Positions 26,390 to 38,574 of a stretch of DNA of 62,500 bases are shown here, one piece after another. Origin of the DNA: Glandiceps talaboti (lineage: Eukaryota; Hemichordata; Enteropneusta; Spengelidae); NCBI RefSeq assembly GCF_964340395.1, contig NC_135551.1:19823503-19886002 (forward strand). Direction: 5' to 3'. Every line of letters begins with the position of its first letter. The first letter of the stretch is position 1. Made by a program: the position numbers and the translations under genes. The notes beneath the pieces are model-generated. The model made no database searches. It saw only the letters and a list, made by a program, of their open reading frames with translations, and was not told the DNA's origin.

Positions 26390-28065
26390 CTATGAGAATA
26401 ACGGCCCTTATTACCAACACTTATTTGGGACTGGAAACCAGTCTATTTGGTTATATGGATAGACTCTGTTGCCACTAGTTGATAATGCAATTTGTAGATG
26501 AAAGTACATGTAATCTGAGTTGGAATTAAATGAGAAGGAAATAATAGTCTACATGTAGCTGTAATAAAGTACTAGTGGATGGCGTGATTTTTATATGGGG
26601 GGGGGGGGGGCTACTCCACTTATTTGAGTATGTATGTGCACCTTTGGGGTGCACTTTCTAGCCCTTTGGTCTAAAATGGGCTGGGTTTTTTTAGCTGGAG
26701 AGTCTAAAATGGGGTGCACTTTGCATTATTTTTTATTTTGCTTTGTCTAATAAAATGTGGTCCATTGTCCTTTACCAAATCATAACTGCCATTAGTTGCC
26801 CCAAAATGTTGCCTCCTAAGGAAAATATATTTAGGTCTAAACTTTCATCTTTTAGAAACATGTAATGGTCTAAAATGGGGTATTGATTTTTGGTCAAAGT
26901 GGATCTAACATGGGGCCTGGCGTTTCCAGCACTGGCCACACACACCCGTACCAGAACTAGCTAGTGGTACCGCCCCCAGGGATTTTTAAAATGTAATAAT
27001 GTTCCTTAAAGTCCTGATGACAGAGCTATACTGTTAGAAAAAAATAAGTGTTCATTTGTATTTTGAACATATTGCAATTTTAATAGGCCATTGGTCTTTG
27101 AACAACTTGTTACAGGCATAATGACTTAATTTTGAAATTGAAATATTAAAAAAAAAAAAAAAAAAAAAAGCCTCCTCAATTATGTGCTAAAGGTTAGCTG
27201 AAGAATTCACCCAAAGCATAGTTTGGAAAAAAATAGTTTAGAAAATTTGATAATGTGGTAGCAGGCTGTGGCATTCCAGGAGGAATATGAAATATGTAAT
27301 TTGCAATGATTACTGATAGGTCTCATGTATCGTATTAAAGGGTCAGACAAAAGATATGTGATCAAAATAAATAGATCAAAATGGATCTTTATAAGTCATG
27401 TACATGTACATAATTATGCATTACTGTGACCTGTGGGAAGTGCCTGTGGATTGTTCACTTGCAGATACATGTTTTGCCATGATTGTATTTCTTTCATTTC
27501 ATTTTAACTGTCAAATTTTTAAAAACAGTGTAACTATGAAGCTCTATCATATATATGCAATACTAATTATGTTGTGTGTATTTCTGTGCAGATAGCTGAG
27601 TAAATTGATGCAAAGGATTTAGTATTGCTGCTATAGAACGTTCATTTTGTCGAACAGGTAGCGTGAATCCATAGCTACCATGTTAGGTATGCAGTATCTG
27701 GTTAACACAGTGTCTTAATTGAGGTCAAGTGTTTGGACTTACGGAATACTATACCAGTCTTAAGATGTTAGCTTACCATATCATTAGCCGTGATTTTAGT
27801 TTCTAGGCTATTAGCTGTCTGCAGGTACATGTAAATGTCAAGTGACTTCCTGTGTTTGCAGTATGTCTGTACTTTACTACTTATTGTCTCTGTTGAAACC
27901 TAGTGACTTTATTAGTCTAGCCTACCTACACATGTAATATGATTAGTTTACTTATGTGTGTGTGTGTGTGTTGTGTGTGTGTGTGTGTGCGTTCGCGCGC
28001 ACGCGTGGGTGTGTGCACACGTGTGGGTGTGTGTATGTGTGTGTGGGTGTGGGTGTGTGTATGTG

Positions 28066-28131
<66 letters not shown>

Positions 28132-31100
28132 TGTGTGTTACATACCCTAGTAATACAACAGAATTTAATCAACAGTGAAATAACAGCCAATTAAATGTAA
28201 TACAAATTCAAAGCTTGGCAAAGTATACATCAACTGAGTAGAACATACTGTTGCTATAGTTACATTTTGGTATAAAAATGTCATTATGATTGACTGGAAA
28301 TTTGTCAAATCTGCTAGTATTTGTACTGATACTCAGAAGTAATCATGTTTAAATAAGTTGGGGTGAGAAGTGCAGTTATACGGCTTCAGTCATCACATGT
28401 GTACACGTTTAACCACCATGTGCATCCTTAAATTTGTGACATCAGACAAAGATTGCAGATTGATGTTGGACATATGTTCATAAAAAACAACTACTATTCA
28501 AGTGTAGTACTTCACCACCCAGATAGTGTCTCCTACAGATTCATGCTACCTAAATATTATTAGTGCTAAAGTTATAAGTATTCACTTGATTAGGTCAGTG
28601 TCAGGAGACGTCAACTAAAAATATACACTTTTTTCCAATTTTCCACATTTTTCAAACTTCTTTCAGCAAAGATCTATTGAAAGACCCACTATGTTTCTTT
28701 TGCTGGGTTTGAACTTTGAAAAATCACGAATTGATAGTATACAATGTACATGTATTAACTGTCTGTGATAACTAACTTTTATCAAAGTCCATAGCAACTG
28801 ATGCTAACTGTTTGTTGCACATACATGTACATGTAGATTTTGTAGAATTTTACAAAAGTTTATGCTGAAGAAGGGTTTTCCACACTCTTTTATAAAGTAA
28901 AGGATCCGATTCTACCATATGATTTACTTTTTATCGCCATGAAAGGCTCCATGGCAAGACAAGGAATAGTCTAGTTCCTATACAGTACACGTATCGTTAC
29001 CATTTACACCTCCTCCACTCACTTTAGAAACCAAGTTGGCATCCAGACTAGACAAGGAAGGAAGCGTCAAACTTGTCAAAGACTGAGATAATGTCTCTCA
29101 TTTGTTCATATGTATGTTGTTCAAGTCTCATTTGAAAGTCAATGTTGAAATACTTCCTGATGTCCAATCTGACCATAGATTTAACAGTATTTAATTGTAA
29201 ATGAATGTCCTGTGGTTCTGCAGGAACTCATATGGTTGAACAATGGAATGCAGGAACTCTATCAAATCCTTTCATGACACAAAAGACTTGAATTAAATTA
29301 CTTGTGGTGTAACAACGAGTACCTTCAGCCTGTACATATATAATTTCTAGTGAACAATATACTAGTACCTATACATATTGTCAATGATTAAGCTTAGCAA
29401 TATAGAAATGTATTCCTTTCCTTTTATTTCCCATGACTGTCTTTATTTATTTGTAGAGAAAAAAATAATTTACACTAAATTACAGTATCTCATACACGTT
29501 TGTAACTAAGTAAAAAATAATCAAATTTATGTGTATTCAAAGAAAATAGTACAATTTAATGTATGTGAGGCATTATCAACTACCTCAAGGTAAAAGCTGT
29601 TTTTATTTGTTGTGTTTTTGGAGGACAGTTTATACTATAATCGTGTAGCCATAAATTGTTATATATTGGCTTACAAAGGTAAATTAGGTATAAAGACCAA
29701 TGCCTAGACATATAACACCCCAATGTACAAATGTCGATAAATCTTAACTTATTTTATAAGTCTTCTGTAATGGTTCCACAACAAATGGCTAGATTCAGAT
29801 ATTTGCTAGTATGGATGATATATTCCTAGCCCCGGCCGTCAGGTACAGATTAATTGTATAGTGTATGACTCTTACTGGACAGGAGACCTCTGTCTTTGGT
29901 TCTTTAATGACACTCACCATTAATTCCTAAGGACTGGATTACTGAATATACACAACATTGTACACATTTGAAAGTTCATTAGTAAGATGGAGCCCCGAGG
30001 AGATGGAGCATTCAAAGTCATTGCTTCATGTCACTAGTACAACTGTAGTGTACTTATCCCACCTTTACTGAACTCTTTGCTCTCAAGCTTGATAAATGGT
30101 TGTATGGATGATTACTTTCAGGTAATGATTGTTAATAACTTATTTGATTAGGCATAATCACACTTTGTTGTTATTGCAATCCCCCACACAGACAGTTCCA
30201 CCTCCACCTGTACCCCACATCATTACATTGCACCACTTGGAGAGTTCTTACTATTGTTAGTGTATCCTGTTGTTGAAGAGCAAACTGCTAATAAACATGG
30301 CCTTCAAGTTATGCAATGTACATATTGTACATATACCTTTAGCAATTACCAGCAAGGTTACTTCATCATGCAAAATGTATAGCTCTAAGGGGTTTGCCTT
30401 GTAACCCTGAAAATTTTGACTAAAGACTTCTTATTTTTTCGCTCACTTCACTGGACAACAAAAATGCAAAAATACTTAGTGACTAAAATGTCTCCTTGTA
30501 CATGAACACAATGTACCAGTCTGGTATTAACGTAGTAAAAATTAATCTTTGAGGACTACACATGTAGCTGAAGACTGTAAAATTACAAATTTTTCTAGTG
30601 GCAAAAATATCTAGGTTTACAATATGTAGCTGTGTCTCTTTGTCTGATTGTTTTCATATACCTCAGTGTTCTTAGCTGATACACGTACCTATTTTTAGGA
30701 TGTAATTATATAGATTTAGAAGAAACCCAGGCTGTAAAGGTTAAAGTAAATGTACCTTTTAAGTTTCATCTATTTTGTAACTCAGGATATTTACGTGCAA
30801 ACTGAAAGTTACCATAATTGAGTCAAATAAGTCAAACAGATATACATGACGTGTCAACATATATGTATGTGTGTGTATGTATGTGTGTGTGTATGTGTGT
30901 GTGTGTGTGCGTGCGTGCATACGTGCGTGTATGTTTGTAATGTATGTATGTATGTACATGTATGTATGTATGTATGTATGATTTTTTAAATTTATTTTCT
31001 GCATCCCTTTTATATCAGGGGCTCACTAAAAACATTAGGAGCAGCATTTACATAGAATCAAATACATGCAAAAAACAATTTAAATATCATGTTAAAATAG

Positions 31101-34100
31101 CAACTAATAACTTCAAAGAAATAATAAGAGAGAAAGAAAGATAAAAAATTACAATTCTCCATCAGGTTAAACATGTTTTCCTATGTTCCATTGCACTAAT
31201 TAGAAATCGCTGGATAAATTTGTCAATTTTTTTACTTAATAAAATGTTATAATTTTTTGTACTGTCTCCTATAAAGAGGCTTAACAGTTCTTTGCCTTGT
31301 ATAAAATCTTGATATAGGTTTGTCTCTGTATGGTTAAGTAAAAGATCTTTTGTGTTCTTCATTAAGATGTGACGATAGGTAGAAAGGCTTTCACACGAAA
31401 AGAGAAAGTGTTCAAGTGTTTCATCTTCTTGCCCACAGCAGGGACAGGAGCAATCAGAGTCACAGTTTTCCCACTTTCTCTTTTCATATGAGAGTCCTAA
31501 TGTATAGGATCTTGCTTTAAATTTTAATTGTGGCCCTTGTATCCTAATGTATGTATGTATGTATGTATGGATAGTAAATGTGAACATACATATGTATGTA
31601 TTATCAAAATAAAAAAAACCCGCTAGATTATGCAATGAGTGGAGACATTTATAATCCAAAGTAATGTTAGATAAATAAATAAATAAGACTTTAATATGTG
31701 CAATGAGTAAGCCTATTTATAAATTATCAAAATAAATGTATGTATTGAACACTAAATAAATACAATTGATTTGTAAACATTAGTAATCAGGATTAGTACG
31801 TTTGTGAAATTGTGTGGAAAATGATCATATGAAAATTTAATGAAATACCAAGATCAGTTATAATTTATAGCAAACTGTAGTGTGATCATCATACATGTAC
31901 ATGTAGTTATATACTAGATTACTACCATGCTATACAGGTTGTTTAGGTTTCATGTATTCAAGTGTAAGTAATATCTTGTATCCTGCAGTAATGCGTACGG
32001 TATACACTCTTCTAATGTGTAGTGTAGCACATGATTTGAGCACATTGTGTGTATAATTTAATACGTGTTATGATGGTAGATTTATTTAAGACTGCAAAAG
32101 TTACTAATGTGTAGTGTAGCACATGATTTGAGCACATTGTGTGTATAATATGTGTTGTGATTATACTGTAGGTTTTAATATATACACGTACATGTAGGAC
32201 TGCAAAAGTTCTAAGTACTGTACAAGTACACATTTAGTAGTGATACTCTAAGATTGACTGACTCAGTGACTGTCATCATCCTGTAATGTGTACATACATT
32301 CTATGTACTGTATAGGTACACAGTTATATGTAGTAGTGATATTCCAAGATTGACTGACTCAGTGACTGTCATAATCCTGTAATGTGTACATACATTCTAT
32401 GTACTGTATAGGTACACAGTTATATGTAGTAGTGATATTCCAAGATTGACTGACTCAGTGACTGTCATAATCCTGTAATTTGTACATACATTCTATCATA
32501 TTATATCTGCAATGTACATCTCACTATCAATGTTCTAAAGTGCGATGTATTCAGACTTTGAATGTTGAGTATTATAAACATGTGTTCACATTGTATGTGT
32601 TTGTAAGATCACATGTTAGTATAGCAAGTAATTTTATCTCTTTGACATTTAGGAATAGGAACATGTATATATATATATATATATACATGTACATGTACAT
32701 ATACATATATACATAAATCAAAACAATGTGTGACACACCTGCGACTTACCATAGTGATGGGTAGGATTACTGAGCTATTAATGTCAAGAACATTTTAGAA
32801 ACTGTTTTCAATTTGAAACTGCATTGCACTACTACTGTATACATTTGTACATACGTGTACAAGTTTTCAAATTCAGATATCGTAATGGAAGATAAAATAC
32901 TTGAAACAGTTACGACTACTGAAATCAAGCTATTGGCAAGATAGCCACAAAACTATTATTCTTCTCTGTAAGTTAAACTATGTGGTGTTAGCGATTGTTA
33001 ATGAAGCATAAACTTTACAATTTCCAACATAAACAGTTTAGAAAGCTGATGAAATCCTTTAGGGTACAGCTTTCTAAACTGTGTTGGAAATTGAAAAGTT
33101 TATACGTACATTAATATCACAAAACTATTGTTGCAACATGTTAGTATAAGCTATCAACTGTTGCTACTCACAGTAGGGTGTCGATTCTGATACCAAGTTC
33201 AAGTTCAACCTCATTTGGTATTTACACTACATGTATCTTGGTTATGGGATGATTACATCCACATAACCAAGGGTCTAGTAAAACAGAACATTACATACAA
33301 TTTACATCATCAACTTATGCAATCTACCACATGCAACAATAGTTTCATATATACAGTGAATTTCACAATACCGTGCAGCTTTTCTGTTAGATACAACCAT
33401 GCTGAAACCAACAAGAAACTGCATGTGCCACACTTTAATAGCAAGATTGCATTTTTGATACATTAAGTCTAAATGAAATAAACCATTTCAATGTATTGCA
33501 ACTCCATGCAGACATTTGTGCGCCAATGTTTTCTTTAATAGTATCAAACACCTGATGAAGATGTCCTTTGTGGTGTTCATTTGATGTCTGTATGGTGGCA
33601 TGTGTAGTTCATTTCACATAGACAAAATGTATTAAGAAACTGTACTCATTCAATATTGCTGTCTTAAAGTGTAGCATGTCCAGTTTCTTATTGGTTTCTG
33701 CTTGGCTGTATCAATCAGAAAAACTGCACAATAATGAGAAAGTCGCTGTAGTTTACTGATAACGTGCTCTCCATAGTAGTATGGTCACAGTGTCATTAGA
33801 ATAGAAGTCTCACTCATGTATACAACTGTATGCATGGTCAAATGAAGGCAGATGTGTGTTTACTTACCTATTTTATTTTTTTCACTTTTTATGCAGCACT
33901 TTCCTCTACCTGAAATTCTTAATGATATGGGCTCTGGTTTTATTGGCTGACTTTATCCTGGAATTCCGTTTTGAATACCTGTGGCCGTTTTGGCTGTTGT
34001 TACGCAGTGTCTATGACTCATTTAAATACCAAGGATTGGTAAGTCATACCATTTGTGTGTCTTTTCTTACATACTGCACTGAAAACGTCAGACTTGACAT

Positions 34101-36523
34101 AATGAATGTATGGATCGTAAGTTTAATATTCAGAGTGTAGAGTTTCATAGTGTGGTTAGAAAAAGTAAATTCAATGCACATATTAAGAAATGTTTTTGAA
34201 ATTGATAACTTAAAGGAAAGTTTCCAAATACAAAATGTAACAAATTCCATTCATGAAAAAAGTTGTATCTTTGTAATAAAAAATGTTATTAAATGGAGAA
34301 AAAAAAAGTTTAATGAACTTTTGAAATAATATTCATAAGTTTATCCCATTTGGTACTGCAAGACATTCATTGTTCAGATACTTATTCATTTTGAATTTAT
34401 ATTGTCATTTAATTGATCGTAATGTTAGAAACAGAAGTCAAGTCATAATGTGTGTACGTGCATGCATGTGTACATGTGCGTTTACTTAGGTTTACTTAGG
34501 TTGTATACTGGGCGCAGGCCTCTAGGCCTCTATGTCCAGATCTGGTTGTTGAAGTCCTGGTATTCCAATTGTTGTGTTGGCATTGATATACCACATCAGA
34601 GCTCGAAATTAACAGTAGTGCCATTTCCACAGACTACCAATTCTTGTCATGGGGCTACTATAATTTGCAGCTAATAGCCCACTCAGACTACCACTGATTA
34701 TGTGAAGATTTAAAGGATGGCAGATTTACAGACTTGAAAGTACACATACTTTCAGTAGAGGAACTTTGTTTTCAGTTCAGGAATATGGGACTACTGGTCA
34801 CCATCCTTGGACTACTACTCTCTGAAAGTAGTAGCCCACTAGGTCTACCAAAGAAAAAAGTTAATTTTGAGCTCTGCACATACGTTGTAGTAATTAAATA
34901 AGGGATTTGGGAACATTAAATTTGGATGGGTCACAAGAAATTGCTGTGTTTGGTACATCAAATTGGCTACATAGGACACAATGGTACACATGCATGCCTG
35001 TATTCACATACATGTACATAGTTAAAAATATCATGTATTGTACATGGACAGACATGCTCACATGCATACTGTATGTATGTTTTATATTATACATGATTTG
35101 TCTTCATGATTGATGAATTGATAAAATTATTTATGGATAAGTAACATTTGGTTATGTTTAAAATTTGAAGTCACGTCTGTCCATTGTACCTGTTTTGTAC
35201 ATACCTGTTTTGTGATTGATCCAAGTCAATTCAGGATGGACTCATTATGTGTTTATGTTTGTTTTCACTGGGATCATGATTTATCCATCTAATAAATGTA
35301 CCAGTGATAAACTAAGTGTCAGTGGTACTAAGTAGACACATAAAAGATGAAAGACAATCCCATTGGGTATTGGTTCTGGAAATGAACACATAAAACATGT
35401 CTTGACGTTTTGATTATCATGTTGATGTCAATATATTGCTGTACTAAACCAAAGAGGGTCAGTGTCTCCGATGTATTGATTGCAGAAAGTGAAAGATAAA
35501 CAGTGATATAGTATATTATCAGTTCATACCTCTGCTCTATAGAATGCTATGTTGCATGATAATATCTGAACCGTACTCCAGGTCGGTATATCTTAAAGCC
35601 TGGGCTGAGCCAGTCCAATGACCCAACTCAACGGCCAAGATCAAGAGACACTGAATGGTCCAGCCCCAATGGTCAAGCCCAGGTTTTAGGACATGCCCAC
35701 AAGGTTTGGTGCAGACAAAAAAAATTAATCTGAACTTTAAGATGATTTGAATGCACAATGTATGGTTTTAAAACTCACGGTTTCAATTCCAGAATCGTGC
35801 ATTTTATTTTTAGCGTTATCGTATCAGTGAAGTCATAAAGATTCTCAATGCAATGAGTGTAGGATATTTCATTCAGAGCCACTTTGTTGAATAGCTCTCT
35901 GCCAGACAACTTTTATTCACACCTACATTTTAATGGTAATTGTAACTGGGCCTTTAAAGTGGAATAGTCAAAGCAAATCCACAATATAACTTTTATCCTA
36001 CATGAATAGTACCCTAGGGAAAACAACTCAAATAGTGCCCACTACAGTGTATGCAAATTGAGGTCACTATGGGTCACTAGTCCATCCCATGTGATACAAC
36101 CTAAGCCAATTACTGAAGGTTATATGAATATGATGTGATATATAAATTATCATATCATTTTTCAAGTAAAACAGAAATGATACAGAGAGAACAGATCTGG
36201 CCAGTATCCCTTTAAATGTTGGACCAGTTGTGCACCAAATACTGCTTTGTGGTATATATCTACAACCATCACTGTAACACTGAATTAATAACATGTCTGA
36301 TCTTTTTTGTTTCGTTTGCAGGCTTTTTCAGTGTTCTTTATTTGCATAGCCTTCACGTCAGACATGGTCTGTTTACTGTTTATCCCAGTACATTGGTTAT
36401 TTTTTGCAGCAAGTACATATGTTTGGGTTCAGTTTGTCTGGCATACTGGTAAGTTGACACTGCTTATTTGCAAATCCTCTACATATAACACTTTAATCTC
36501 GTAGGACTTACTCACCAGTACTT

Positions 36524-36581
<58 letters not shown>

Positions 36582-38543
36582 AACAGTGTATATGACACAA
36601 ACACTTCATAGTAACTAAAGGGTTGTCATTCTGTAATCAGTACATTAGTCTATATTCTCATAGTATCATAACTTGGCAAAGCCCATAAGCTCACGCAGGG
36701 TAGATTCATTTGTGACTGGCTGCCTCACGATGATATTGTAGATAGTGCCCTCTGCTTGGAGAATGTGCATAGTATATTGAACACACATTGTGCAGCAAAG
36801 CATCCTTGGGTAAAACCACCAACAAAACATCGCATAGTATATAAGACGCACATGTGTACTAGCCATTGAGCTGCTATGCGAGCTATTAATTACTACAACT
36901 CTAAAGTCCTCACAGTGGACTGTAATATTTTAGTTTCCATGGGACCAACAATATCTAATCATGACAATGTAGTTTTCATAAGATTGCAAGTCTCTATGTT
37001 GTCATCCATAATTAACACTGGCCTGCAACTCTAATCCACTCAGTGGTTCAGAGTATGTTTCCTTAAGACTGCCACTCTATGATATATGCAGTCAGTAGGA
37101 GGGTGTTAGGGTGGAGGTCAAATAGCCATGGTAAAAAGGGTCAAATAGCAAAAATTGTTCAAATTGCATATGTATACCTCAGAGATGCATGGGCTGATTT
37201 CAACCAAACCTGGCGCAAATGTCAGAAACAGTAGTCCACATAATTAGCACAACTGAACTGAAAGGTTCAGTAGTGCTATAGGCATGCAGAGGTCGCATTA
37301 ACGCGTTATTTGTGCGTATTTGACGCACTATTTGACACTTGGGACGCCTTTTTTTGGATGTATGCGTCAATGGGGACGCGTCATAAACAGGGGACAAATA
37401 GGGCTTACTGTTGGCAAACGTACGGTTATCATCTTTGTTTCGAAGTTGTAGAAACAGACATCGTGGAATTAGTCAGTTCTGATTGTAACTATTTATATGT
37501 GCAGTGTGACCTGTGAAATTTGAATATGACCCATCGTATATAAAACGTTCCAACAGTTTCATGTGCCCCATGACCATTTCCTGACGTGCCGAGCACGTCT
37601 TGGGTAGTTTAGAAACTACGTGATATTATAATTACTTATCCACGTGATTAGTTACTTATTAACAGACATGGTTTGGCAGAGTTTCCATCGATAGCACGGG
37701 CGGGCTTACGCTACGGTAAAGCATCTTCCCTCACGGGCGAAGCGATGATTAAATAGACCACATCGGTGGACAGTAATCTATGCTGAAGCCTTCACGTTGA
37801 TAAATTCATACTGCCAAGTCGCCATTTCATTCTCACTAAAACTGAAACTTATTTTGAGCTTCGTTACGGAATCGAACGCATTACGTGAATTTACAGTGAA
37901 CATGGCACACGTAAAGGCGTCGTTCAAGAATAAACGATTGCAACGTAGCGACACAAAATTTGTATCGAACTTTTACAACTGTGTTTCTGTCAAATTGAAG
38001 TTCACGCTGTCGTTCATACTTCATCATTCATGTCATGGAACTTAGTTTATGCATTGCGGTTTTGTATCATGGAGTAGTTTTATGTACTCCGTATGGTCCG
38101 ACTCCAAGAACCACCCTAACATTAGCTCTGGATTTATACGCTATGGGGTTTCGACACGTCCTCTCCCACTCTGCTATATATTCATCCGGAGTTCTTTCTC
38201 GGAGCACATATTTTTAGAGAGTGATTACCATAGAAAATCGAAAGTCAAGAAAGATGAAGTTAAACCTCTGTATAGCGTATTCTTGCATATAAATGTTTTC
38301 TTTTTCTAAGTGCAAACTATGTACTTGTATACGGTGTGCGGGAGAATGACACTGATGTGTTCATGTACATGTATTTACATTTGCAACGTATTTAGTGTAC
38401 ATCTGAACGACATGTAGTGACTGTGTGCATGCAAATTTGGAAAAGACGCACCGTAATAGGATTTTGACGCTAATTTTGGCAGGAACGCGTCCCTGAAGGA
38501 CGCATCAGAAAAAAAGCTACCGCGACCTCTGGGCATGGCAAAG

Positions 38544-38574
<31 letters not shown>

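Larger units (their letters stand above)
8294..33896 (+). other. macoilin intron 1 (25.6 kb)
   Basis: Mostly unremarkable AT-rich DNA. Resolvable contents, listed separately, are elements at 11634-11901, 12998-13461, 13786-14165, 17115-17493, 24481-24645 and 30985-31540, tandem repeats near 32000-32485, an inverted repeat at 33008-33103, and microsatellites. Between them I see no coding exons: open frames are short, lack splice context and have no family resemblance. Confidence 0.85.

Noticed and set aside
27939-28194. Cys/Val- and Thr/His-rich frames in (GT)n/(CA)n repeats (also 5815-6208, 42184-42548, 58468-58824)
   Set aside because: Pure microsatellite translation in several frames on both strands.
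37797-38309. 82- and 86-codon frames inside the CpG-rich transposon
   Set aside because: Not in a common frame, no transposase motif, and only a 47-residue ATG-initiated product; kept as unrecognised interior.
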